Assembly (NCBI GenBank): GCA_021397845.1
Contig: CM038040.1
Coordinates: forward strand, 45,651,088-45,715,087
DNA: 64,000 nt
Source: Areca catechu
Lineage: Eukaryota; Streptophyta; Magnoliopsida; Arecales; Arecaceae
Reading direction: 5' to 3'
A program made the translations under genes and the position numbers. Positions 45,410-56,053 of the stretch are shown here, one piece after another. Numbering within the stretch: position 1 is the stretch's first letter; each line of letters opens with the position of its first letter. The notes under the pieces are model-generated. The model was not told the origin of the DNA. It saw only the letters and a list, made by a program, of their open reading frames with translations, and ran no database searches.

Positions 45410-47293
45410 TTGCACAGTGCATTTTCGGTGAGTGCCCTCATTCCCTTCTTCGCCCTTCTCCTTTCCCCAAGCCACTTCCGTCTAGTCCCGGCCCAGTTGG
45501 CTCCCAATGCCATCCGGGTCATCTTCTCTTTCATTATTTTTTGTCACTTCCACGGGTTTGTTGCCCGTTTCTCCCTCTTCAGGGCTCTGTTCACCCTGAA
45601 GAGGGATTCCACTGATGACGGCTGGTGGTACATCTGGCCCCGGCCCAGGTGTCTCCGGTTTGACCTCCCTTCTTCCATCAAGGGTTGGAAGAACCGATTC
45701 TTTTTCGCTTCGGTCGAGGACGTCGACTGGGCCTGGAGTGAACCGGATCGGTCCCCGAACCGGAACTCCCAGGTCGAGTCGGCGGACCAAGATGCCTACT
45801 CTCAGCTCCTGAGTGATGTGGTCCCAGCGCTCGAGGTTCTGCTCTCGGAGCAGAACTTGTTTGAGGCTGGGATCAGTCCCATCCGCGAGCCGGGTGAGAC
45901 TCAGTCTTCCTCTTACCTTTGCATTCTTCCTCTTTTTTTAGCCGAGCTGACTGACTTCTTCTTGTTTTATTTTTTATTTTTTGTTGCAGGCATGAAATTC
46001 TCGTTAGAGAACCTCCTGGAGGGCGCGGCCCAGAGGGACGTCATCGAGGTGGATGAGCCTGCGGCGAAGAGGGCTCGCACTGAGGTGAGCCAGGAGGTCG
46101 TGCCGGCGCCCGTGCCCAGCCCGGTGGTTGCAGCTCCTTCGCCTAGGCCACCTCGGGCCGGGGCTACTGATGCTCCGACCGTCAGACCTGGCGGTGCTGC
46201 CGATGAGAGGGGTCTGCCGTCCGCAGTTCCGCCCCGCACCGGCCCCATCATTACTGCAGAGCCGACGGCGCCGCCCGCGACTTCAGCTGCCCCATCGACG
46301 GTGGTTCCTCCTGGGGGGTCAGTCACCGTCGCAGCCGACCTGACAGCTCCGCCGTCGGTGATCACCAACCGGTGCTCGGTAATCCGCGACAAGGGGCTCG
46401 CGAAGAAAGTGATGGAGTACGCCTCCACCTCCCAGGACCACCGATCTCGAGGCGGCCGGGACTACGCCGACGCCCTGCTCGGGATCCTTCCGCAGCTCTT
46501 CTCGGTGAGTCCGAACTCAGAGTTCTTTGCTCTTTATTACTTTGGTTAGTCTGTCCACTAACCTGTTCTTCTTGCTGTGCAGATCGGGACCGACATGCTC
46601 CTGCTGAGGAATTTCCTCGCAGGGTACGTGAAGAAGGATGCCGAGAAGGAGGAGAAGCTCGGCAAGCTCGCAGCCGACGTCAAAGACCTCATGGAGAAGG
46701 GGGTCGAGCTGCGAGGGAGCAACCAGGTCCTCCAGGCAGACCTGGCACGCGTCGAGGAGCGCGTCAAGGACCTGGAGTCCTCTCTGTCCGAGAAGAGGAT
46801 CTCCCACCAGCGCCGCGCGAAGGAGGATGCGGCTGAGAGGGCCCGCCTCTAGGCCCATTCTCAGTGGCTGGAGCGCCAGCTGGAGGAGGCCAGGCGGGAG
46901 GCAAGTGCGGCAAAGGAGCGAAGCGCCTACGTCAATGGGCTCCTGGAAGCCGCGAAGCGGGAGGCGCAGGAAGCCATCCCGAGGTTCTGGGCCTCCGACG
47001 AGTACGTCTCGGAGGTCCGGGAGGCCGCTGTAGACTCCTTCTTGAAGGGGTTCCAAGTGTGCCGAGAGAAGGTGGGGTCCTTCTATCCCAAGCTTGACCT
47101 CAGTGAGGTGGCTCTTGGAGGTAGAAGGCAAGGACTCGCCGGCGGGGCTTCCGGCGTGGCGGGCGATGCGGCCGCGACCCCGGTGGGCGACGCGCCCGCA
47201 TTTCCGGAGCGACCCCCCGAGCCAGCAGCCGCCGACAGCGAGGATGTGGAGCGCGCGACTCGGGCCGAGGACCCCACCACCGCGCCGAACTGA
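45410..47293 (+). pseudogene. Antisense gene of the nested Tat element (PF04195-like)
   Basis: Opposite strand to pol, converging on it. Proposed exons: about 45410-45893, 45990-46504 and 46583-47293; introns 45894-45989 (GTGAGACT to TTGTTGCAG) and 46505-46582 (GTGAGTCC to GCTGTGCAG). Exon 1 holds the PF04195-like domain from the PFF box onward (RLVPAQLAPNAIRVIF, FVARFSLFRALFTLK, DGWWYIWPRP, SIKGWKNRFFF); the N-terminal part seen in the 37-kb copy is missing, so the true start is uncertain. Exon 2 is Ala/Pro-rich, then a helical segment (GLAKKVMEYAS, then LPQLFS). Exon 3 is a coiled coil, split by TAG at 46850-46852 (probably a former CAG), and ends at 47293 with an acidic tail. Confidence 0.8.
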
Positions 47294-47499
47294 GCTATGT
47301 ATCTCTTTCCTTTTTGTTTTTGGGGACTCCCGGCCTGTCGGGACTCCCTGTTTGTACTTCTTTTTCTTGAATTAATGAAGATCTAGTTTTGCCAAGTCTC
47401 GACCTCGCCTTCCTCTTCCGCCTTTTCTTCTTTTTCTCCTTTATTCTTTTTTTTTAGATGCTGGTGTGGAGTGCCGAGACGAGGGTGGACCTACTCCGG

Positions 47500-47990
47500 G
47501 TCTGGACTGGGTGGCAGTAGAGTAGGCCTTGCACGGGTCCTTCTTTGGGCTTGTCTTCGGGATCGCGTGGGTGAACTAGGTTCTGCCCCGCCTTCCAGAC
47601 CGAAGTCCAGGACTTCCGGACTGAATCCCGGGGTCGCAGGCTTTTTCAAGCCTTGCGCGGCTTGCCGAGCTGTTCTCCGTGCTCGCGTGGGCGAACTGGA
47701 TTCTGCCCCGCCTTCCAGACCGAAGTCCGGGACTTCCGGACTGAACCCCGGGGCTGCAGGCTTTTCCAAGCCTTGCGCGGCTTGCCGAGCTGTTCTCCGT
47801 GCTTGCATGGGCGAACTGTGTTCTGCCCTACCTTCCAGACGGAAGTCCGGGACTTCCGGACTGAACCCCGGGGCCGCAGGCTTTTCCAAGCCTTGCGCGG
47901 CTTGCCAAGCTGTTCTCCGTGCTCGCGTGGGCGAACTGGGTTCTGCCCCGCCTTCCAGATCGAGGTCCGGGACTTCTCGCTTTCTCTGGC
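47500..47990. repeat. 120-bp tandem array, about 4 units
   Basis: GCGTGGG.GAACT.GGTTCTGCCC recurs at 47565, 47685, 47805 and 47925, exactly 120 bases apart, with high identity. It lies between the end of the antisense gene (47293) and the integrase C-terminus (48105). Frames on both strands stay open because the unit is 40 codons. Confidence 0.96.
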
Positions 47991-48104
47991 CTTCAGCCCC
48001 AGTCGTGTATGCCGAACTCAGGGCCATGCGCTAGTTTCTCTACAAGGTGAGAAGGAGCGTTTGAAGCAAATAAACTTTATTACAGGGTTTGGGGGAACCT
48101 TATA

Positions 48105-49424
48105 TTATTGATAATACGTCCTTAGGTTCGAGGCGTTCCACGTCCGAGGGAACCTGGACCCTCTCAATTCCTCCAAGTAGTAGGCTCCGTGAGGGAGGGC
48201 TTCCGCTACCCTATACGGGCCTTCACAGTTCGAGGAGAGCTTCCCGCACTCTCGTGGCTGAGAAGCTTCAGCACGCCGGAGCACCAGATCTCCGGGACGA
48301 AAGGATTTCGGCCGCACCCGGGAGTTGTAATACCTGGCCGCTCGCTGCCTGTGGGCCACCATCCGGACTCGGGCCTTGTCCTTCGTCTCTTCAAGAAGGT
48401 CCAGGTTGAGCATCATCCTAGCGGGGTTCTCCGCCTCGTCGTATTGTTCCACACGTAGTGTGGGTAGGCTGAGCTCAATCGGGATAACCGTCTCGGCCCC
48501 GAAGACGAGGCTGAATGGGGTCTCGTTGGTCACCGTCCTCGGGGTGGTGTGGTAGGCCCAGAGGATGCTGGGGAGCTCCTCTGCCCACCTGCCCTTGGCC
48601 TGGTCCAACCGCGTGCGGAGGCCCTGCAAAATAGTCATGTTCGTGACCTCGGCTTCTCCATTGGTCTGAGGGTGTGCCACCGAGGTAAAGCGATGATGTA
48701 TGCCGAGGTCGCTGCAGAACTCTTCAAACTCGCGACAGTCAAACTGACGCTCATTGTCGGTGATCACGGTATGGGGGAGGCCGAAGCGGCAGATGATTGA
48801 CTTCCAGAAAAACTTGGCGACGTTTGCTTTGATGATCCGTGCCAAGGGTTCGGCCTCGACCCACTTCGTGAAGTAATCGATGGCCACAATCAAGAATTTC
48901 CGTTGTCCAGACGCTGGTGGGAATGGCCCTAGAAGGTCCATTCCCCATTAGGCGAATGGCCACGGAGCTGAGAGCTAGGAGATTGGAGTGGAGGGCTGCT
49001 GTTGCACCACGGCGTGCCGCTGGCACCGATCACACCTCTTCACGAAATTGGCGGCGTCCTCCTTCATTATCTCCCAAAAGTAGCCTTGACGGAGGGCCTT
49101 GTAGGCTAGCACCCTGCCCCCCACATGGTTCCCACAGATGCCCTCATGAATCTCCTGGAGCACGAGTGCGGCATCCGCGGGTCCCAGGCACTTCAGGAGG
49201 GGGTAGGAATAGGACCTTCGATATAGTTGCCCATCCATCAGAACGAACCGCGCGGCCTTCTTTCTGATAAGGCGGGCCGCTGCACGGTCCTCTGGCAAGG
49301 TACCGCCGGTGATGTACTCAGCGTACTTGTCCATCCAGCTGGGCTCACGGCTGACTTGATGGACCTCCACGGGGACCTCGTAGCTTGGGACCTTGAGGTG
49401 CTCCACATGAGCGCGGCCCAGCAT
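48105..49424 (-). pseudogene. Tat integrase (nested element)
   Basis: The N-terminal zinc-binding part with HEGICGNHVGG and CDRCQRH is in the frame 48975-49424. The core (48105-48941) has Asp in VAIDYFTKWVEAE, Asp in VITDNERQF and Glu in NGEAEVTN 35 residues later, so all three catalytic residues are present. A LVLRRAEA segment and the CEGPYRV module follow, with no chromodomain. Two frame changes separate it from upstream domains and between the zinc part and core (a TAA near 48947 where Trp-Met-Asp would be expected). The 3' end reaches the tandem array region. Confidence 0.92.
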
Positions 49425-51339
49425 CGAGTCTGGCAGGGTCGCCAGCCGGGAAAGATGTCCGCACGGGCATTTTCCCCGCGGGGGATGTGGAAGATGTTGA
49501 AGCGTCGAAACACGGCCGTGCCCGTTTCGACCAGCTCCAAATACTTCCCATCTGAGGGTCGTGCACGGCGTATTCTCCGGAGACCTGTCCCGTCACCAGC
49601 TGGAAGTCAGTGAAGGCTTTGAGGTTAGCCACGCCCAGTTCATGGGAGACCCTCAGCCCGGCGAGGAGCGCCTCGTATTCCGCCTGATTGTTGGTTACGG
49701 TGAACTGGAAACGGAGCACGCATTTGGCGACGATCCCACCACTGTTGGAGAGAATGAGTCTGGCTCCGCTCCCGCCGGAGTTCGAGGCTCCATCCACATG
49801 AAGGATCCACGCATCCTCTTCGGCCTCCTCGGGTCCCATCTTCAGCTGCTGGTGCGAGGAGTCCTCTTCGAGCTCCTTGCCTAGGCCCGCGCATTTGACC
49901 AAGAAGTCGGCCAGCACCTGCGCTTTCATGGCCGACCTCGGCCTGTACGCGATGTCGAACACGCTGAGCTTCAGCGCCCACTTCGCCAATCGCCTCGATG
50001 TGTCGGGTCGGCTGAGCACTGCCTTCGGCGGCTGATCCGTCAGGACGGCGATGGGATGCGCTTGGAAATAGGGCCTGCGACGCTGAGCAGACACTATTAA
50101 TGCAAAAACGAGCTTCTCGGGTCGGGAATACCTGAGCTCCGCATCGCGGAGAAGTTTGCTGGTATAGTACACCGGCCGTTGGACTCCTTGGTCGTCGGTC
50201 CGGACCAGGACCGAACTGACGGCCTCCGGGGTGACCGCCAGGTAGAGGATGAGCTCCTCTCCCTCCTCGGGCCGGGAAAGTAGTGGGGGTGATGCGAGCA
50301 TCTTCTTCAGCTCTTCAAAGGCCTCCTGGCACTCCTCGGTCCAGGTGAAGTCGTTCATCTTTCTCAGCACCTTGAAAAAGGGTCGGCAGCGGTCGGCCGA
50401 TCTGGAGATGAACCGGCTCAGGGCCGCTACCCGTCCGGTGAGTTGCTGTACTTGTTTCTTGGAGGCGGGCTGCTCCATGTCCAGGATGGCCTGGACCTTC
50501 TCCGGGTTGGCTTCAATTCCTCTCTGGGTTACCATGAATCCCAGGAACTTCCCGGCGGAGACGCCGAAGGCGCACTTCGTCGGGTTCAGCTTCATCTGAT
50601 GACATCAGAGGTTGCCGAAGGTCTCCGCCAGGTCAGCCACGTGGTCCGAATCGGGCTTGCTCATCACCAGCATATCGTCCACGTACACCTGCATGTTGCG
50701 ACCGATCTAGTCTTTGAAGATTCTATTGACCAGATGCTGGTACGTGGCCCTAGCATTCTTGAGGCCAAACGATATCATCCTGTAACAGAAAGTTCCGCGG
50801 TCGGTGATGAAGGCGGTATGCTCTTCGTCCTCCGGGTTCATTCGGATCTGGTTGTAGCCGGAGAAGGTGTCCATGAAGGACAGGAGGCGATGCCCCGAGA
50901 TGGTGTCGACCAGCTGGTCAATCTTTGGAAGGGGGAAGCTGTCCTTTGGGCAAGCTCGGTTGAGGTCGGTGTAGTCTACACAGATCCTCCACTTACCACT
51001 ACTCTTCCTTACCATGACCACATTCGCGAGCCAGCTGGGATATTGGACTTCCCGCACGAAGCCGGCGGCAAGGAGTTTCTCCACCTCCTTGTTGATGGCT
51101 CTCTGTCTCTCCACAGCGAAGCTCCTCTTCTTCTGGCGGACCGGGCGGCAGCTTGGGTCCACGTTCAGCCTGTGCGTAACGACCTCGGGGGGAATGCCCG
51201 GCATGTCAGCCGCTGACCAGGCGAATACGTTCGCGTTCGTGCGGAGGAACTCCAGCAGGCGGGTCCGTTCTTCTTCAAGGAGCTGCTCTCCGACCTGCAC
51301 TGTCTTCAGCGGGTCCGAACCAAGGGGATAAGTCAACAA
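49345..51339 (-). pseudogene. Tat reverse transcriptase, RNase H and second RNase H
   Basis: RT in 50707-51339: FVREVQYPSWLANVVMV, WRICVDYTDLNRACPKDSFPLPKID, SFMDTFSGYNQI, then after stops at 50707-50709 and 50605-50607 the YVDDMLV catalytic box (about 50690) and the LNPTKCAFGV segment. The retroviral RNase H lies in 49.9-50.4 kb (PVYYTSKLL, KLVFALIVS). A second RNase H (about 49560-49830) has HVDGASNSGGSGA, NNQAEYEALLAGL and an Asp in AFTDFQLV. A frame slip near 49440-49540 ends this reading. The dual RNase H is the Tat signature. Confidence 0.93.
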
Positions 51340-51399
51340 GCACTGTACAGGTCCTCCCCTGGGTTCCTTCTCCCTTAGGTCGAGGTCGTCAACGTCGGG

Positions 51400-52040
51400 G
51401 CCGAGCTAAGCGCCCCGGGCGCTCGGGACCGTTTGGAGGCAATGCGGGACTGGCTGGGTCATCCCCCTCATCACCCCGAGCCCGGAAGCCGTGAGGAATT
51501 GCACCAACAACCTCTTCGTGGAAATCATGGCGTCCAGTTGGTTGAGCCCAGGGCACCCGAGAATCGCGTTGTAAGGCGAAGGGAGTTTGATGACGGTAAA
51601 CGTCATCAGGACGGTCGTCTACCGAGGTGGGGATCCAGCAGTGACTGGGAGAGTGATCTCCCCTTTGACCTCCATCGAGTCCCCAGTAAAGCCTATCAGG
51701 GGGGTGTGCACCGGCCTCAACTAATCATGGGGCAAATTCATTCAAGAGAAAGCATCATAAAAAAGCACGTCAGCCGAGCTTCCACTATCTACCATAATCC
51801 GGTGTACAGGATGCTTTGGGATGGTCATCTCGACCACCACGGCATCATTGTTTACATTCTCATTTTCATTCCCCTTCTTAGAAGAGGGTACATTTTTCGG
51901 GTTCCCGACCTCCCGGACCCTCTTTGCCGCCCTTCCGACCACCAGTGAGATCATGCCCACCGGCTTCTCCGTCGGGCGGTTATCGATTGTAGGAACCGGG
52001 GGTAAGGCCGCGAGCGGTTGTCCCTCCGCCGGAACCTCAT
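51400..52040 (-). pseudogene. Tat retropepsin-type protease
   Basis: The active-site motif IMVDSGSSADVLF is at about 51760-51800 and the segment SPYNAILGCPGLNQLDA at about 51530-51580 is the usual C-terminal landmark. Four stops break the domain: 51742-51744, 51721-51723, 51619-51621 and 51406-51408. All four are TGA or TAG where Arg or Gln would fit. It is in the same overall reading direction as gag and RT. Confidence 0.88.
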
Positions 52041-53591
52041 TCCTGATGAACTTCCTGAGGTAGCCCCTCTTGATCAACTCCTCGATCTCCCGCTTCAGGT
52101 TGCGGCACTCCTCTGTGTCATGGCCGTGCTCGCGGTGGAATTGGCAGTACTTCGATTTGTCCCGGGTACCTCTCGGGTTCTGGGGAGGAGGTCGGCGGAG
52201 GTAGTGCTCGCCCTAGATTTCCATGAGGATCTTTGTTCGGGGAGCGAGGAGAGGGGTGAACCTTCGCTCCGGAGTGGCCTCGCCCTTTAACCTCGGATTC
52301 GGGTGAGGGTCGATAGACGGTCCGGGCCTCCGAGCTCCTGGAACGTCCCTCGGGGATGGCTTCTTCAGAGTCTTCCCGTTTAGCTCTCGACGGGTGCGGT
52401 TGGCCTCCTCCGCTCAGATGTACTTGTGGGCGCGGAGGAGGAGCTCGGAGTACGTCCTTGGGGGCTTTTTGTCCAGGGAGTAGGTCAGGCGGGATGTCTT
52501 GAGCCCGCGCTTCAAGGCCAGCATGGCGACGGGCTCGTCCAGGCTGTAGATTTCTAGGGCTGCGGTCTTGAACCAAGTGATGTAGTCCCGGAGCAGCTCC
52601 TGGTCTTGCTGGCGGATGGAGAAGAGGCTATCCACCTCTCTCGGCACCTTCTGACAAGCATCGAAGTACGCCACAAACTTTCCTTCCAACTGATGGAAAG
52701 AGCAAATAGATCCGGGCTCGAGGTGGGTGAACCAGACTCGAGTGGCCTTCCGGAGGGTAGCAGGGAAGGCGATGCACAAAAGGGCGTCAGTGGCCCCCTG
52801 GACCCTCATGAGAGCCTTGTAGCTCTCCAGATGATCCAGAGGGTCGGTGGTCCCGTCGTAGGGATCCACCTGCGGCATGCGGAACCGGTTCGGAATCGGC
52901 TCCGCCTGGATTTCTTCAGAGAAGGGGGGACGGGAGTCGTAGCCCGCAGGGTCCGCGGATGAGTTCTGCAGGTCGACAAATCGGCGGGCGAACTTTGCCA
53001 ACTTGCGCTCGTGCTCCTCCAGGCGCCTTTCGGCCTTGCGCCTGATGGCCTCGTCGGTGGAATCTTCCACCGAGGCCGCTGGTGAAGGGGGCACCGATCG
53101 GTCTCGGTGCAGGGTCACGCCTCGGCGTCGCTTGTTGCGATGCGCATCTCGGCTTCATCGGCTGGGGATTGACTCTCGTGATCCGCCGAACCGGAGTAGT
53201 TTCTTTTCGCGGGAGTTTAGTGGCTCCCGCGGGGGTTAGAGACTACCCGCGGTTGGGATGGCCTGTCCTGAATGGAGCGCAGGCTCCCACGCGGCCCCGC
53301 GGCCCGAGCCGCGGGGGTCCCTAGCTGCGGCTGCATGGCCAGGGAGCCCTGTTGGTGTTGTAGCTGCCGGACCGCCGAGGTCAAGGTCTGCAGCTGTTGG
53401 ATGATGGCCGTAAGAGGCCCGTCTGCCGAGGTCGGCTGTGGTGGAAGAGGAGGGAAAGCTGGGAGCTCCCTCTCCGGGCTGTGCACCCCTTGAGGGGAGG
53501 GAACCTCCCCCATACGGCTGGTGGACGCCTCGCATCCACGAGTGACCACCATTGTCGGAGAGCACTTTGTCTGCAGAAAGCTAGCTCCCAC
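52040..53591 (-). pseudogene. Tat gag (nested element)
   Basis: Structural polyprotein. The N-terminal part (53217-53591) has a QLQTLTSAVRQLQHQ segment and a Gly/Pro-rich stretch. The gag core (52414-53118) has PYDGTTDPLDHLESYKAL, AFPATLRKATRVWF and LEGKFVAYFDACQK. The C-terminal segment with FHREHGHDTEE, EIEELIKRGYL lies near 52080-52140. Stops: 53217-53219, 52414-52416 and 52213-52215. The left-edge relic and the non-autonomous element contain recognisable parts of the same protein. Confidence 0.9.
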
Positions 53592-53610
53592 TAGGGGTGT
53601 AGTCCTGCTC

Positions 53611-53628
53611 CCCTTCCTGGCGCGCCAA
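53611..53628 (-). other. primer-binding site of the nested Tat element
   Basis: Minus strand TTGGCGCGCCAGGAAGGG starts two bases inside the 5' LTR. Confidence 0.8.
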
Positions 53629-53630
53629 TC

Positions 53631-55071
53631 TATTGCCGATCTCGCCGCCGTGCCCGTGCTTCGGAACCGCCGATCCTATTAGACCGCCTCGCTCCTGGGG
53701 CCTCCTGGCTGGACCGAACCTGCAAGGCAAGGTCAGAAGACCCTGGCTGGGGATTCCGGCGAGGGAGCTCCGACGATCAAGTCAGTAGACGGCGAGAGGG
53801 AACAGATTCTCTGGGACGGACCCCCGAAGGAGTCCCAGACTCAGAGAATGTGCTAGCAAGAAAAGTGCTAGGGAGACCAGAAAACCGGCTGGGTTCCTTT
53901 GCCGAGCTCACGCCATGCGATCCCTCTCGGGACCTTGGGTCTCGCTCTCAGAGCAGGGTTTTCCAGCCTTTGCTTCTGGTTTGCTTTACCTCACCTACCT
54001 TGTTGTCTCTTCTCTCCTTCCTTTTATTTCCTCCCGTTACCTGCTCGTTTTCCACTCCCGGGAGGCTCCCTTGTCGCTCTCGTCTCCTTCCTTCCATCCC
54101 TTTCTCTTTTCCCTTCTGGTTCAGAGGGCCAGACGGCTTTCTGGCCTCGTTTGCCGAGCCTAGCGGGGAAAGTGTAAGGGAGGGGGGCGCTGGCCAGGCT
54201 GCCGACCAGACCTCGGGCCGAGTGTGAGCGCTCTCCTTCCCAGGTGCCGGCGCTGTCCGTTATCGGGTCCTGTTTTGTCAGAGCGGCGTCTCTCGACTGT
54301 GAAACTTATCGGGCCGACGTAAGTGATGTTTCGCGTGTCGCTGCCATCCGTACGGGGCACCTTTCTCGGGGTGCGGCGCGCACGGCTCGAGGGTCAACTT
54401 CGGAGCCTGCGCCTCCACTCTTCGGGACCTTCTCTGTACGGACTGATCGACCTCGGTCGAGGTGGACCCCTTCTGGGGGGACACCTGGCGGGGCGACAGA
54501 AGGACGTTCGGCCTCGGCCGAGGTGGTCCCGTCTCCGGGCACCACCTGGTGAGGGAGAGAAGGGGCCCGGCTCGACCTTGGCCATGGTGGGACCGTCTCA
54601 GGGTGGCACATGGCGAGGGAGTGGGGGAGCAGCCGACCTTGGCCGAGGTGGACCCGTCTTGGGTGGACACCTGGCGGGGCGGCGGAAGGATGTTCGGCTT
54701 CGGCCGAAGTGGTCCCGTCTCTGGGGGCCACCTGGCGGAGGTGCGAAGGGGCCCGGCTCGACCTCGACCGAGGTGGGACCGTCTCAGGGTGCCACCTGGC
54801 GAGGGAGCGGGGGAGCAGCCGACCTCGGTCGAGGTGGACCCCTCCTGGGTGGACACCTGGCGGAATGGCAGGAGGGCCCTGGGCCGAACTCGACTTCGGC
54901 CAGGGCGGTAACGTCTCAGGATGCCATCTGGCGAAGTGGTCGGGGAGCCTGGGTCGAGCTCGACTTCGGACGTGTGGGAGCCGCAGCTGACTCGGCCGAA
55001 AAACCTCCACGTGGCTCGAATCATACCCGACGGAATTTGAGACCGGCCACGTCATCATTATGGCCGTAACA
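53631..55071 (-). repeat. 5' LTR of the nested Tat element
   Basis: TATTGCCGAT (TG to TA change at the terminus) to GGCCGTAACA, 1441 bases. It pairs with 43579-45018. The Tat-shared motif lies at about 53745-53787 and the GC-rich tandem repeat at 54445-54890. Confidence 0.95.
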
Positions 55072-55076
55072 GTCCC
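55072..55076. repeat. Target-site duplication GTCCC (right)
   Basis: Second copy of 43574-43578; copia gag resumes at once with the first zinc knuckle. Confidence 0.96.
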
Positions 55077-56053
55077 CAAATGCTATGAATGCAAGAAGCA
55101 GGGGCATATTCATCCAGACTGTCCTCTATTGAAGAAATCCTTCATACAGAAAAAGAAGAAGAAGCCATGGTTGCCACATGAAGCAATAGTGAAGAATCAT
55201 CTTCATCTGAAGATGAAGAGACCACCAAGACTGTAAATCTATGTTTAATGGGTCTCGAAGATGAGGTAACATCCTCTAGCAATTGCACTGAATTTACATT
55301 TGATGAATTAAATTCTGCATTTTATGATCTATTATCTGAATTTAAGAAAGCTGGAGTAAAGATAAAATCATTGAAAAATATGAATGACTCTTTACTCAAA
55401 CAAAAAGATGAAATTTCAGAAAAGAACCTTTTATTGCAAAAAGAACTGCATGACTTTTCTGAAAGAATTGAAAAACTGAAAAATGAAAATCTTTTATGTG
55501 AGAGGAAAAACAATGATTTACTTGCTGAAAATATTGAACTGAAAAAAGAGGTTACAAAACTCAAGCCATTAGTTGAAAAACTTTGTCTTCAAATAAACTT
55601 GAGTTAATTTTGAAAGAACAACGAATTTCAGGAAATAAAGCTGAAATTGGTTTTAAAATGTCCATTATGAATGGAATTTCAGCAACTATTTTTGTGAAAT
55701 CTAAAGCACCTGTTCAAAATATTTTATCACAAAAGGTCTTGGCTGCACCAAAAACTGTTTCAACTTCAAAATCTCTATTATATGTTCCTAAGAATTTGAG
55801 CAAAAAGGCTTATATTTCAAAATGTTTAAAATCTACATCAATTGCATCAACTTTTAAAACTTCTAATTTTGCTCCTAATAAAAATACTAAAGTTGTATGC
55901 TATGTTTGCAAAAGATTAGGACATAAAGCTTTTGATTGCAATAATTCTAGAAATTTCCATAAGAATGTAAGAAAAATCTGGGTTCCCAAAGGAACCACCT
56001 CTGCTGACCTGCAAGGACCCAAGATAGCTTGGATACCTAAAAGAATTCATTGA
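55077..56053 (+). pseudogene. SIRE-like gag, 3' part (after the nested insertion)
   Basis: Begins with a CX2CX4HX4C zinc knuckle (CYECKKQGHIHPDC at about 55082-55123), which binds genomic RNA. A frameshift and a stop follow near 55160-55200. A Ser/Glu-rich acidic part, then a long coiled coil (55248-55607, for example SLLKQKDEISEKNLLLQKEL) continues, then another frameshift near 55583-55607. A second zinc knuckle (CYVCKRLGHKAFDC, about 55900-55941) precedes KIWVPKG. Large Gag with coiled coil and two knuckles is typical of SIRE. The frame ends at 56051-56053, just before protease. Confidence 0.9.

Larger units (their letters stand above)
43579..55071 (-). mobile_element. Complete Ty3/gypsy Tat element nested in copia gag
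   Basis: Minus-strand element of 11.5 kb with LTRs 43579-45018 (3') and 53631-55071 (5'), primer site 53611-53628, polypurine tract 45019-45037 and TSD GTCCC. From its 5' end: gag, protease, reverse transcriptase, RNase H, second RNase H, integrase, a 120-bp tandem array, then a three-exon gene on the opposite strand (45410-47293). The second RNase H and the antisense gene place it in the Tat lineage. It is the autonomous-type architecture for the pol-less element at 30.5-39.9 kb. Multiple stops show that this copy is inactive. The LTRs differ at roughly 9 places in about 320 bases compared. Confidence 0.95.

Noticed and set aside
47471..48034. Plus- and minus-strand frames of about 180 codons
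   Set aside because: The 120-bp unit is a multiple of three, which keeps several frames open. The protein repeats have no family resemblance.
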